Shown in pieces: positions 34,183-43,306 of a stretch of 64,000 nt of DNA. Under the pieces are notes generated by a model that was not told the origin of the DNA, did not search any database, and saw only the letters and a program-made list of their open reading frames with translations. The stretch lies in NCBI GenBank assembly GCA_965197865.1, contig CBDANZ010000004.1:310001-374000 (forward strand). The letters are read 5' to 3'. A program made the position numbers and the translations under genes. Origin of the DNA: CBDANZ01 sp965197865. GTDB lineage: Bacteria > Acidobacteriota > Vicinamibacteria > Vicinamibacterales > CAVVIG01. How positions within the stretch are numbered: the stretch's first letter is position 1; every line of letters begins with the position of its first letter.

Positions 34183-34496
34183 TCGCCTCGGCGTGTATGG
34201 CGTGCTGGGCCGGTCGCTGAAGACGACGAACGGCCTCGAGTCCATCAACGCGCTCATTGAGGAGCGCTGTGCGAAGGTCGATCCCTGGCAGAACTCAAGT
34301 CAACGCCAGCGCGGGCTCGCCACGGCGCTCCTGGACATCGAGCCGCGTCTACGCAAGGTGATGGGCTACCGGCACCTGCCCAGGCTTCGTGACGCATTGA
34401 AGCGAGAGTTGAAGATCGACACGACGACATCGAAGACGAAAGCCGCGTAAGCCATCAGGAGTCGCGGAGAGTTTCAACTAGGAATGGGCTTGACTC
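34183..34496 (+). pseudogene. 3' fragment of IS256-family element A
   Basis: The last ~88 codons of the IS256-type transposase (RLGVYGVLGRSLKTTNGLES to TTTSKTKAA, TAA at 34448-34450) and its right end, finishing GACTC at 34496. The 5' part is absent, replaced by the IS5-type element. Beyond 34496 the SIR2-like gene continues with no start, so this IS256 copy inserted into that gene. Confidence 0.9.
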
Positions 34497-34497
34497 C

Positions 34498-35391
34498 TTA
34501 GTGATCGTTGGCTTTTGGACTGACTGGGACTACCTGAACGACGTGCTCTCGGATGCGCTGGCTGGCTCAGAGCCGCGGACGGTTGTCCTCGTAGATCCAG
34601 CCGACCACGACGCCCTTCGAGAGAAGGCCCCACAGTTGTGGAATTGGGCGAATCAGCCTGCGAACGAGTTCTTTCATGTGCGTGAGCGTTCAGACACCTT
34701 TCTCGACGAGCTCCGGGCTGCGTATTCGAGCGGTTTCATCAGGCAAGTCCTAGTAGTCCGTGGTGAAAGTCGGGCGCTGCACCGAGACGAGCGAGGCGCC
34801 TCGCGGGCAAGGCGAGACGACCGAGAATACCGCCTGTATTTGATGGAGGAGCAACGCAGGCCACGAGGATGCATCGCTCGTCGAATGCAGACGGACTTTC
34901 ACCACGGACTGCTAGAAGGCGGAGCTCCCGTCTTCGCGAGGCTTTTCCAGAGACAAGAACCTGTCGAAGTGGACTTGCCAGACATTCTAGCCAGCAACGA
35001 TCTGTACTCGTTACGCAAGGATCTGTGCGGTTGTTCCAGCACGCGTCCTGCTGGGTTGCGGAGACCTGATGACGCCATGTATATGGTCGGAGCATACGTT
35101 CTTGCCGTCCTGGCTGCCGGCGGCACGGTCGAGGGCGTCTATTTCTCGCTACATGGGAGGGCTGTACGAGTGATCAACTGCGCCAATCGTTTGCTTTCAA
35201 GTGTCCAAGCGGATTTTGCAAACGACCTCGGCACCGCTCGCAATTGCGACGCGGTAGTATGCGTCGGCGCGCTCGACGTTGGCGTTCCCGGCGATCTGGT
35301 TAGAGGCCAAGAATCGCGAACCATCGTGAGGCAAGGGTGGGATGGTGAGTGGATGACCGGCGAGTCTGCGCGAGAGCTGCTGGGCATATGA
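34498..35391 (+). pseudogene. SIR2-like effector of a Lamassu-type system, 5'-truncated, carries a MITE
   Basis: The frame enters from the IS256 end as LVIVGFWTDWDYLNDVLSDA, then VVLVDPADHDALREKAPQLW, FFHVRERSDTFLDELRAAYS and GFIRQVL. This is the C-terminal half of a SIR2-like (NAD-binding) domain, typical of defence NADases. The N-terminal part with GxGxS and the catalytic His is missing. A C-terminal region follows: EVDLPDILASNDLYSLRKDL and MYMVGAYVLAVLAAGGTVEG. A 158 bp MITE (34754-34911) plus duplicated CTAG adds 54 codons without a stop. Deleting it joins QVL to EGGAPVF exactly. The TGA overlaps the next start (ATGA), so the genes are coupled. Confidence 0.65.
34754..34911. repeat. MITE related to the IS1182-type elements
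   Basis: 158 bp with inverted ends TAGTCCGTGGTGAAAGTC and CAGTCCGTGGTGAAAGTC (17 of 18 matching), flanked by CTAG on both sides (34750-34753, 34912-34915). The same end sequence is used by the IS1182-type elements in the window, which also duplicate CTAG or CTAA, so it is probably mobilised by their transposase. Confidence 0.85.
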
Positions 35392-35842
35392 GTACTCTGG
35401 ACACGGTAGCGAAGCATCTATCGGCCGGTGGCTATACGGCGATACTGGGAGAGGGCGAGGTCCGCTTCGAAGACGCAAGCGTCCTCGGTTTTATTGCTGA
35501 ATTCGTGTCAGTGGCGCAGCTTCTCGATGGATGGCAGCGATCGCAAGATGTCTTCTTGCGCAAGCATGCGGGTGCGCTACGGCAAGACCGTAGGAAGGCA
35601 TGGAATGTTTACTCTATTCTCTTGACACCGGAACGAGCCTCCACGGATCAAAAGAAAGCGCTCGTATCAGTCGAGGAGGATTGTCGGGCGACGAGAAAGG
35701 TCGCCCGTGCGGGAATCCTCACTGGTCGCGACGTTGAGAAGGCACTCGGCGTCTTGCTGCCGATTCATCACCGCGTTAGCCTCACAAGCGAGAATACGTT
35801 GGAACTTTTGGATGAACGGCTATCGGCCTTGCCTTCGGCTGC

Positions 35843-37271
35843 GGGGATGTCCCTCTAGCTGTTGAAATTTAAAGCGGCGGCTCCCTGCTGGTCGTGATAG
35901 ACGGCCGGTGGGAAAACCTGGGGCTGAAGCCCCCAGAAAGGAGCCGCCATGAAGAAGTTTGGCACAGGCGTTCGTGGGCGCCAATCAGCATTGCCGGCAC
36001 CACGGCACCTTCCATTGGTCGACATCCTGGTCGATGCACAGGCCGAGCTCCAAGAGCTGGTCGTCGCGTCGGGCCTGAAGGTCCTCGCGGCGATGTTGGA
36101 AGCGGATCGCGTGGCCGTGTGCGGTCCGCGGTATGCGCATCAGCCCGCGCGGCGGGCGTCTCGGGCGGGCCATGCGCCCAGCGAAGTCGTGCTGGGGGGC
36201 CGCAAGGTCGCCCTGCGTCGGCCGCGGGTGCGGCGCGACGGGCAGGAGGTCGCGCTGCCATCCGTCCAGGCCTGTACGAACACGGATCCGCTCACCCGGC
36301 GCGTGGTCGAACAGATGCTCATCGGCGTGGCCACGCGCCAGTATGGCCGGAGTCTAGAACCGCTGGGGGCCGACGTCCGCACGCGGGGCACAAGCAAGAG
36401 TGCCGTGAGTCGGCGGTTTGTGGCGCAGACGCAGGCGCAACTCGATGCGTGGCGGGCAACGCCGCTCGACGACCTCGAGCTGGTGGCGCTACTGATCGAT
36501 GGGGTCCACGTCGGCGGCCACTGCATCGTCGTGGCGCTGGGCCTCGATAAAACGGGCGCCAAACACCCGCTGGGCCTCTGGGAAGGGTCAGCGGAGAACA
36601 CGACCGTGTGTCAGGGCTTGCTGACCAATCTGCAGAGCCGTGGGCTGCGGACCGACCGCAGTCTGCTCGTCATCCTCGATGGAGCGCAAGCGCTCCACAC
36701 TGCGGTGATGCAGACCTTCGGCCCCGCAGCCCTGGTACAACGATGCCAGGTGCATAAACGGCGCAACGTGCTCGAGTATCTGCCCGAGGCCCAGCGTCCG
36801 TGGGTGAAGGCGACCCTCACGCGCGCCTATACGCACACCGACATCAAGGCGGCCCGGCGCTTGTTGCAGGACTTGGCCCGGCGGGTGGACGTCGATTATC
36901 CGAGTGCAGCCGCCAGCATACGGGAAGGGCTCGACGAGACGCTCACCGTAGTCGAGTTGCCGCTCTCGGAGCGGCTCCGCCGATCGCTGGCGACGACCAA
37001 CGCCGTCGAGAGCCTCCTGAGCCGGACACGCCACGTGAAGCGGAACGTGAAACGCTGGCGCGGGGGTACGATGGTGCTCCGCTGGGTCGCTGCCGGTGTG
37101 CTGGAAGCGGCCAAAGGATTCCGGCGGGTGAAGGGGTGTAAGGACATGCCCGTGCTGGTCGCCGCGTTGCGAGCACGTGACGCTCAGCTGGGGCTCGATG
37201 AATCGTCGGGGATGGTTGCGTAGTCGTCACCCGAGCCGCCGCTGAATTTCAACAGCGGATGGGACAAGCCC
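35843..37271. mobile_element. IS256-family element B
   Basis: 1429 bp; ends GGGGATGTCCCTCTAGCTGT (left) and, read inward from the right, GGGCTTGTCCCATCCGCTGT, both followed by TGAAATT. An exact 8 bp duplication TCGGCTGC flanks it (35835-35842 and 37272-37279). It is distinct from IS256-family element A. Confidence 0.9.
35949..37223 (+). CDS. IS256-family transposase (element B)
   Basis: A 424-residue Mutator-type DDE transposase. Catalytic regions: LVALLIDGVHVGGHCIVVAL (first Asp), LLVILDGAQALHTAV (second Asp), RCQVHKRRNVLEYL (C/H motif) and TTNAVESLLSRTRHVKRNVK (Glu). AAAGGAG lies 6 bases before the ATG. Intact, so this element may still be mobile. Confidence 0.95.
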   Translation: MKKFGTGVRGRQSALPAPRHLPLVDILVDAQAELQELVVASGLKVLAAMLEADRVAVCGPRYAHQPARRASRAGHAPSEVVLGGRKVALRRPRVRRDGQEVALPSVQACTNTDPLTRRVVEQMLIGVATRQYGRSLEPLGADVRTRGTSKSAVSRRFVAQTQAQLDAWRATPLDDLELVALLIDGVHVGGHCIVVALGLDKTGAKHPLGLWEGSAENTTVCQGLLTNLQSRGLRTDRSLLVILDGAQALHTAVMQTFGPAALVQRCQVHKRRNVLEYLPEAQRPWVKATLTRAYTHTDIKAARRLLQDLARRVDVDYPSAAASIREGLDETLTVVELPLSERLRRSLATTNAVESLLSRTRHVKRNVKRWRGGTMVLRWVAAGVLEAAKGFRRVKGCKDMPVLVAALRARDAQLGLDESSGMVA

Positions 37272-37512
37272 TCGGCTGCTGTTAAGGGTCTTCTAGCCGG
37301 CGGAAGCGGGGAAGACTTCGCGGACGCTCTGGTGCGAGCGGGGGAATCACAGTGAAGCTCGGCTTGATCGAAGCGGCAGGGTTTCGGGGAATAAAATCGT
37401 CAGTGTCTGTGCCAGTCACGGATGGATTCCTGATTCTCAATGGGCGGAATGGAAGCGGTAAGAGCACACTGTTCGACGCCATTGAGTTCGCTTTAACGGG
37501 TCAGATCTCTAG

Positions 37513-38979
37513 CAGCCCGTGGTTAAAGGTCGCCTTCTGACGCGCCAACAGGTAGCAGCTCGAAACGATGATTCGGCGTAAAAACGGACGCCTGATCGTC
37601 GGATGGCGTGTGGTGGTCGCGCCAGCGGCGCTCCACGCGCGTCCACAGCGCGATGACGAGCGCCACAATCGTCGCCAGGTGGCCCTGCAGGCTCCGCGGC
37701 GTGCCGACGCCGACGAGCGACCGCATCAAGAGGCCCAGATTGAAGCCGCCGATATGGACGGGTAAACGTTTCAGGATGTTGGTGTGCCCTCGCAGATGCG
37801 TGCGCCGCATCCCACCGGTTTCATAGAAATGCGCATTCGGTCGTTCGAGATACTCACTCCGTCGACGCGACAAGGCCAACCCACGCACGCCCCGGATGCG
37901 TCGACGATTCGCGTACACCGCGTCGCGCGCCGCCGCCTGGTGCGTCCAGTTGCGCCGGCCGCGATCGGGCTCCGCGATATAGGTCCGCAGGTCGAGTGTC
38001 GCGAGATCCACCAGCGTCTGATTACTGTGGTATCCCTTGTCGGCCACGACTTCGTCGATGATCGCCGTGTGCCCGTCGGTCGCCACCGCCACGGCTTCGA
38101 GCTCTTCGGCCGTCGTGGTGACCGTCTCCGCGATCGTCGTCGTATCGCCCTGATCGGCGCCCTGCACCGTCACGCCCACGATCGCCCCAGTCTCCAGGTC
38201 GACGGCGTGCTCAGCCTTGTGGGCCAGATGCGTACGCCCGTCCTTCATTTTCGTGATCCGCGCATCAGGGTCGTGTGGATGCCGCCAGTCGGTATTGCGG
38301 CCCTTCTTCGGGCGCTTGCGATCAAGGCGCGCTAAGTCCGCCCGTGTCGGCGTCTCGATGCCCGAGGCCTGTGCGAGCCGCGTCAAGAACTCCTGATACG
38401 TCTCGCCGGAGTCGCGGCGCACGATGCTCCGCAAGGCGGCATTGGCTTCGAGGGTCGTGGCATCGATCCCGATCGTCTTGCCCTTCACGAGATCGGCCGT
38501 CGCCAGCACCTGCAGGATCCACGTGAAGACCGCCCGGTGCATCTCGAGGTCGATCAGCCGCCGCGTCCGGGAGATCGTCGAGTGCTCGGGTGTCGCCTCA
38601 TCGAGGCCCAACCCGAGAAAGCCGCGCAGCGCCAGCGAGTCGGCAGTCCGCCAGGCGATCCCAGGCTCCGAATCGATGCCCTCGAAGTACCCGATCAAGA
38701 GCAGCCGGAAATAGGTCCCCGGCAGCAGACTGGGACGGCCGACCGTCGCGGCGTAGAACGGGGCGCACTGCGCCTCGACGAACGCGTCGAACGCGTGCGT
38801 GTCCAGGACCTGATTTAGCCGCTGATAGAACGGACGCCCGCCCGTAACCGGCAACGCGTTCGTCGCGATCCACAATCCGGGTGTCCGTGCCCGGTCCTTA
38901 CGTCGACTCATGGCCATGCGGGAGTGTAGTACGCGGGATCAGTCGTGTCGATCCCTTTCGGCCCTTTAACCACAGGCTG
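37513..38979. mobile_element. IS1182-type element B
   Basis: 1467 bp flanked by CTAG (37509-37512, 38980-38983). Ends read inward CAGCCCGTGGTTAAAGGTCG and CAGCCTGTGGTTAAAGGGCC. Nearly identical to element C at 53965-56815. Confidence 0.92.
37523..38917 (-). CDS. IS1182-type transposase (element B)
   Basis: A 464-residue transposase starting MAMSRRKDRARTPGLWIATN; Met3 is also possible. Catalytic residues: Asp in IGIDATTLEANAAL, Asp in VVADKGYHSNQT, Glu in YLERPNAHFYETGGM. N-terminal FRLLLIGYFEGIDSEPGIAW and DATPEHSTISRTRR-like (EATPEHSTISRTRR) segments are conserved with element A. Full length and probably active. Confidence 0.93.
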   Translation of the reverse strand: MAMSRRKDRARTPGLWIATNALPVTGGRPFYQRLNQVLDTHAFDAFVEAQCAPFYAATVGRPSLLPGTYFRLLLIGYFEGIDSEPGIAWRTADSLALRGFLGLGLDEATPEHSTISRTRRLIDLEMHRAVFTWILQVLATADLVKGKTIGIDATTLEANAALRSIVRRDSGETYQEFLTRLAQASGIETPTRADLARLDRKRPKKGRNTDWRHPHDPDARITKMKDGRTHLAHKAEHAVDLETGAIVGVTVQGADQGDTTTIAETVTTTAEELEAVAVATDGHTAIIDEVVADKGYHSNQTLVDLATLDLRTYIAEPDRGRRNWTHQAAARDAVYANRRRIRGVRGLALSRRRSEYLERPNAHFYETGGMRRTHLRGHTNILKRLPVHIGGFNLGLLMRSLVGVGTPRSLQGHLATIVALVIALWTRVERRWRDHHTPSDDQASVFTPNHRFELLPVGASEGDL

Positions 38980-40932
38980 CTAGACCAGCCCTAACTCCTG
39001 AGAACCGGGAAGGCATCGACAACTACATCTGGTGGCGTGGTTCCGGTGAGCCGCTCGAGCGGGTTGTGAGGCTCGTCTTCGATCTTGGTGACCATCGCAA
39101 TCTCGAGGTCATGCGACGACCCGAAGGAGCGGAGTTTCGAGTGTTCAATCACTCTGGAGAGATAAGTGTTCTGGATGAAGCTGCCTTGCGCGGCATCTTT
39201 GCTCGGGAGTCGGCTCCAGAAACTCAACTGCTCCCCAGACTCTGTGGCACGACCATCATCCGAGATGAACAGATCACGGAACTCAGCGTAGATGCACCCG
39301 AGGCATCCCGCTTCACTTTAGTTCGAGAGACACTCGGCTCGACGCAGACTTCTGATATTGAGGAACGTCTCAAGAGGACCAAGCAGGTGTTGGATGCTCG
39401 GATCAAGAGGTTAGAGAGTGCGTACGAGTCGGCACGCGTGGAAGTCAGTCGACTGGTGGCGCAGACCAGCGAGGCACACTCCGACTTTGAGACAGAGCCG
39501 GACTCAGAACAAGCGCAGCTCGGGCTGGCGGTGGCACTTGGGCTCGCTAGGGACAGTGATAATGATGAGCTGATGCGACGGGCTCGCAGCCGGATTGGGC
39601 AACTGCGGAGCCACACATCGACGCTATCTAGAAGCATTCCGCGGCTAGAGGAGATAGAACGTCGTCGCACCGAGATCGAGACGGAGGCATATCAAGCCAC
39701 GGATCGGAGGCTGAATCAACAACTTGTACAGGCGGTCGAGGCTGAGCGTCTTGCGAAGGACGCTCGAAGCGCGGCGGAGCGAGAGGCTGGCCGGTTTGAA
39801 GAACAACAGCCGCATATCCGATCGCTTGGGGAGCTTCTCGAGCATGGAAAGCGAGTCGGATTACAGGATGGGCGATGTCCACTATGCGGCTCAGGCATGA
39901 CGGAGGAGTCGTTCGAGTCCCACCTCCGTGAGACTGCGGAGACGGTCGAGCGGGAATCTAGAGGGCTTTCCACTGCGCTAACGAGTAGAGAAGAGGCGCT
40001 CACGGCCGAAGGCGCGGCTGAATCGCGACGGCGGCAGGCAGAAGCAGCCCTACGGAAGCACAGGCAATTAGGCGACGACCTTCGCGTAGAGTTGGAAGAG
40101 GTCGATCGCGAAATCCGCAAGATGGAAGGCTTTGCTGCACCAAGAGAGCTGAGCGCTGATGCCATCGAATCTTCCCTCGCGGAAGCTAGGTCCGGCCTTG
40201 CAGCGATCGAAGCACCGATGGTCGGACTGGAGGTGTCCGCCGCATATGCGCGTTTGGTGGAGCAGGAGAGGGTTCTAGCACAGGCGAGAGAAGGACTTGC
40301 TTCTGTGCAGAAGTCTCTGGATGCCGCTCGACGTGCAAGCTCACACCGGGAACAGGCCGACCGGACGGTGAGGCGGGTAGCTAGTGAGCTTGTTGACGAG
40401 CGACTGGCACAGCTAGAGCCGCTCTTGATGGAGCTCTACGAGCGTCTCCGGCCGCACGTCGAGTGGGCAACTGTTGGATACAGAGTCCGTGGCGACGTGA
40501 GGCGATTCATGCGACTCACAGTAGGAGACGACGAACTCAATCCTCGATTCATGTTCAGCAGTGGTCAACGTAGAGCGCTTGGTCTCGCTTTTCTGCTTTC
40601 GATTCACTTGTCCACAACTTGGAGCCAGTGGAACACGCTCATTATGGACGATCCGATGCAGCACGTTGACGATTACCGAGCGCTCCATCTGGCCGAGGTA
40701 CTCGGTTCAATTAGAAGGAGCGGCAAACAGATCCTGTGCGCCGTCGAGGATCGCTCTCTGGCGAATTTGCTCGCGAGACGGTTGGCCACTTCTGAATCGG
40801 AGAACGGCAGCTTGGTGCAACTCACTTACGAGCTTCGGAAAGGCTCAATTGTCGCGGCCGTGGAGGATTTGCCGCCCCTCTCGTCGCGGCTGTTCACCGC
40901 CGCGTAGGGCGCGGGCGGTTCACGCAGAAGGC

Positions 40933-41047
40933 TATTGTCAAGTTAACGAAAAGCTCGTCGATCGACCCCCAAGATACTGGGCTCCAGCCAGCCGTGAACC
41001 CGCCATGCTGGGCATCAAGAACGGCCGTCGGCCTCAACTTGACAATA
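40933..41047. repeat. MITE-2, copy 1
   Basis: 115 bp bounded by TATTGTCAAGTT at the left and its reverse complement AACTTGACAATA at the right. The inside (CCCCCAAGATACTGGGCTCC) partly matches copies 2 and 3. It lies 25 bp after the SMC gene. Confidence 0.7.
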
Positions 41048-41059
41048 CCGTTCCGGAGG

Positions 41060-41176
41060 TATTGTCAAGTTGAGCGAAACTGCCGCGTCCAACCCCCAAG
41101 CTGTTGCGCTCGAGAGCTGCTCTCGCTACAGCATATTGGGCTCCAAGTTAGGGCATTCACGAACAACTTGACAATA
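41060..41176. repeat. MITE-2, copy 2
   Basis: 117 bp bounded by TATTGTCAAGTTGAGCGAAA and AACTTGACAATA, with an internal near-palindrome GAGAGCTGCTCTC. It follows copy 1 after 12 bp and is read here in the orientation opposite to copy 3. Confidence 0.75.
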
Positions 41177-41284
41177 CCTTAGCGAGCATGTACGTCTCTT
41201 GAGCCTTTGTGCTAGCCTCCCGCAGTGCTCGGAGCGCCTCGTCGGAACCGCACTGGCTCCAACATCAGAATGGATTGACATCGC

Positions 41285-43306
41285 ATGGAATCATTCACAG
41301 AAAGAGCCCTCCGGGACGGCTACCTGCACATCAACAGGCAGGGGAGATTCGAAAAAATCGTCTACGTCGCCGCCGGACGAAATGAGCGCTGGTCGGATCC
41401 GGAGGAGAAGGTCCGAGCGGAGTTCTACGCTGAGCTGATCTACCGGTACGGCTACCCTTTTGAGCGAATCGGCGTCGAGGTCACCGTTCCCGATCGTTCG
41501 CCTTCTGACTTTGCCGACCTAGTTGTATTCCGCGATGAAGCTAAGAAGTCACCCTTCGCTGTCATCGAGTGCAAACGTGACACAATCAGTGACGCAGAGT
41601 TCACGCAGTCTGTTGAACAGGCTTGGGGCAACGGTAATGCGCACAAGTTTCGAGCAGCCTACGTCGGAGTGGTCGCTGGGGCCACGCGTCGATTTTTCGA
41701 TTGCGATTCTCGTTTCGGGGGGCTAGAACGCGACAAGAATGTCGTTGCAGACCTTCCGATTAATTATGGTCGACCTCCAGACTGGAAGTATCGCAGAGGC
41801 ATCAACAAGGAATGGCAGGACATCCGCTCGGTCAGCAAGGGCGAACTCATTGCTGCGATCAGGAAATGCCATCAGACGCTGTGGGGCGGTGGACGCCTGT
41901 CGCCGCCCGCGGCCTTTGGAGAGTTCTGCAAGATCATTTTTGTCAAGGTCCGAGATGAAAAAACGGAGCGCAGGAGGGGCGAACCGTACCAGTTCCAGAT
42001 CAAGACAGATGAAAGCGCGTCTTCTCTGGCAACCCGAATTAGATCCATGTACGCCGAGGCCCAAGAAATCGATCCCGAGGTGTTCAAAGATCCAATCAAG
42101 GTTGACGACGGCACTCTGAGGATGTGCGTTTCGCACCTTGAAGGAATCAATTTCAACGCGACGGATCTTGATACGAAGGGTGTTGCGTTCGAACAGTTTC
42201 TGGACGGATTCTTTAAGGGCGATTTTGGCCAGTACTTCACCCCTCGCGAAATCATTCAGTTAGCCGTTGAGATGGTCACACCCAGCACCGAGGATCTGGT
42301 TCTCGATCCCGCCTGCGGTTCGGGAGGCTTCCTACTGTATGCGCTCGATCACGTGCGTCGCAAAGGACGCGAGTTCTACGAAGATGGCTCAACAGAGCTG
42401 TACCGCCACTGGCACGAATTCGCGGAACGCCGACTTTTCGGCCTCGAGATCAACGACGAGATCTCGCGTGTCGCGAAGATGAATATGATTCTTCACGACG
42501 ACGGACATACGAACATCGTTGGTTCTGATGCCCTTGAAAAAGTTGCGGCTCTTCACGAAGCAAACCCACGGATCCGACCCGCCACATTCGACCTGATTCT
42601 CACGAATCCACCATTCGGAGCGATTGTGCGGGAAACAGAAAAGGGGCACGCGTACATGGAGGGATGGGAGCTTCTCCAGTACGTAGGCAAACCAAAGGCA
42701 GGAACCGGCGATTCTGACGCGGGTGATATCGGCGACTTTAAGGCAGGAAAGAAGAATGTAAGGGCTCGAACTTCGATCAAGACGGAGATCTTGTTTTGCG
42801 AGCGGGTGTGGCAACTTCTGAAGCCGGGCTCCGGACGAGTTGCTATCGTACTCCCTGACGGAATTCTCACGAACGCTTCACTTCAGGGCGTAAGAAACTG
42901 GCTACTTCACCGTTTCCAGCTATTGGCCGTCGTGAGTCTGCCCCAGGAGGCCTTTCAACATTCCGGCGCCGGGGTTAAGGCGAGCGTTCTGGTGATGCGC
43001 TGCCGAGCCGAAAACGAGATTCCGAACGACGACGAATCAATATTCATGTCTACGCCTGCAAATATAGGGTACGACGCGACAGGTCGAAAGACCTTCAAAG
43101 TCTCAGTTATCCAGGACGACGGCCACCAACGAATCGAGATCCACAGCACTGATCTCTTTGATACCGAGGTAACATTCGACCGGGGCGTAGCGCCAGGGAC
43201 GGGCGTTGAAGAGTGGCAAGAAAAGAGTCGGCGGGTGCTTCCGACAAGTGGCGTCCTTGGTCAGTATCGCGCGTTTCAGCAATCCCCATCGCCTTTTTTC
43301 GTGTAG
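41285..43306 (+). CDS. hsdM: Restriction-methylase fusion subunit (BcgI-like/Type I M)
   Basis: A 673-residue protein. Residues 1-130 form a type I R N-terminal-like nuclease with a PD-(D/E)xK site: Asp78 (FADLVV), Glu95 and Lys97 (VIECKR). Residues about 200-330 are the HsdM helical region (QYFTPREIIQLAV). The N6-adenine methylase core follows, with SAM motif DPACGSGGF (341-349) and catalytic NPPF (441-444). A nuclease fused to the methylase with a separate S subunit is the BcgI (type IIB/IIG-like) layout. The frame ends SPSPFFV after a run of six T; one extra T would run it into the S frame without a stop. MITE-2 copies lie upstream. Confidence 0.85.
   Translation: MESFTERALRDGYLHINRQGRFEKIVYVAAGRNERWSDPEEKVRAEFYAELIYRYGYPFERIGVEVTVPDRSPSDFADLVVFRDEAKKSPFAVIECKRDTISDAEFTQSVEQAWGNGNAHKFRAAYVGVVAGATRRFFDCDSRFGGLERDKNVVADLPINYGRPPDWKYRRGINKEWQDIRSVSKGELIAAIRKCHQTLWGGGRLSPPAAFGEFCKIIFVKVRDEKTERRRGEPYQFQIKTDESASSLATRIRSMYAEAQEIDPEVFKDPIKVDDGTLRMCVSHLEGINFNATDLDTKGVAFEQFLDGFFKGDFGQYFTPREIIQLAVEMVTPSTEDLVLDPACGSGGFLLYALDHVRRKGREFYEDGSTELYRHWHEFAERRLFGLEINDEISRVAKMNMILHDDGHTNIVGSDALEKVAALHEANPRIRPATFDLILTNPPFGAIVRETEKGHAYMEGWELLQYVGKPKAGTGDSDAGDIGDFKAGKKNVRARTSIKTEILFCERVWQLLKPGSGRVAIVLPDGILTNASLQGVRNWLLHRFQLLAVVSLPQEAFQHSGAGVKASVLVMRCRAENEIPNDDESIFMSTPANIGYDATGRKTFKVSVIQDDGHQRIEIHSTDLFDTEVTFDRGVAPGTGVEEWQEKSRRVLPTSGVLGQYRAFQQSPSPFFV

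Larger units (their letters stand above)
35388..37355 (+). pseudogene. Middle gene of the Lamassu-type system (LmuC-like), split by IS256-type element
   Basis: ATG at 35388 overlaps the previous stop. The frame reads MSTLDTVAKHLSAGGYTAIL, FIAEFVSVAQLLDGWQRSQD, SVEEDCRATRKVARAG and LTSENTLELLDERLSALPSA up to 35842. The IS256-type element B (35843-37271) with TCGGCTGC duplicated follows. Removing it gives LPSAAVKGLLAGGSGEDFAD, ALVRAGESQ and TGA at 37353-37355, 176 codons in all. The stop overlaps the next gene's GTG (GTGA). Size and position between an effector and an SMC ATPase fit LmuC/ABC-3C middle components; the sequence itself was not recognised. Confidence 0.65.
37352..40907 (+). pseudogene. 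SMC/Rad50-like zinc-hook ATPase (LmuB-like), split by IS1182-type element
   Basis: GTG at 37352 starts MKLGLIEAAGFRGIKSSVSV with Walker A GRNGSGKST (31-39). After IS1182-type element B (37513-38979), with CTAG duplicated, the rejoined frame continues LTGQISRPALTPENREGIDN and YIWWRGSGEPLERVVRLVFD. Coiled coils follow, with a zinc hook CPLC (Cys352, Cys355 of the restored protein), then the signature FSSGQRRALG (578-587) and Walker B TLIMDDP (605-611). The restored protein has 694 residues. This is the layout of LmuB, the SMC sensor of Lamassu systems, and of Rad50 generally. The 3' part (from an internal GTG/ATG at 39066) cannot act alone without Walker A. Confidence 0.75.

Noticed and set aside
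33206..34450. Plus-strand 414-codon frame ending in a transposase sequence
   Set aside because: Its first part is the antisense of the IS5-type transposase, and its last ~90 codons are the IS256 fragment. It is a junction artefact, not a fusion protein.
35859..37258. IS256-type element B bounded by GCTGTTGAAATT
   Set aside because: These boundaries leave no target duplication; the inverted repeats extend further out to GGG..TGTCCC and then give TCGGCTGC on both sides.
39066..40907. SMC gene as an independent 613-residue protein
   Set aside because: It lacks Walker A, and the missing N-terminus lies in frame on the other side of the IS1182-type element.
40933..41176. Twin inverted repeats after the SMC gene as rho-independent terminators
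   Set aside because: The arms are separated by about 90 bases and lack T-runs; a third, similar copy at 47158 points to a transposable repeat.
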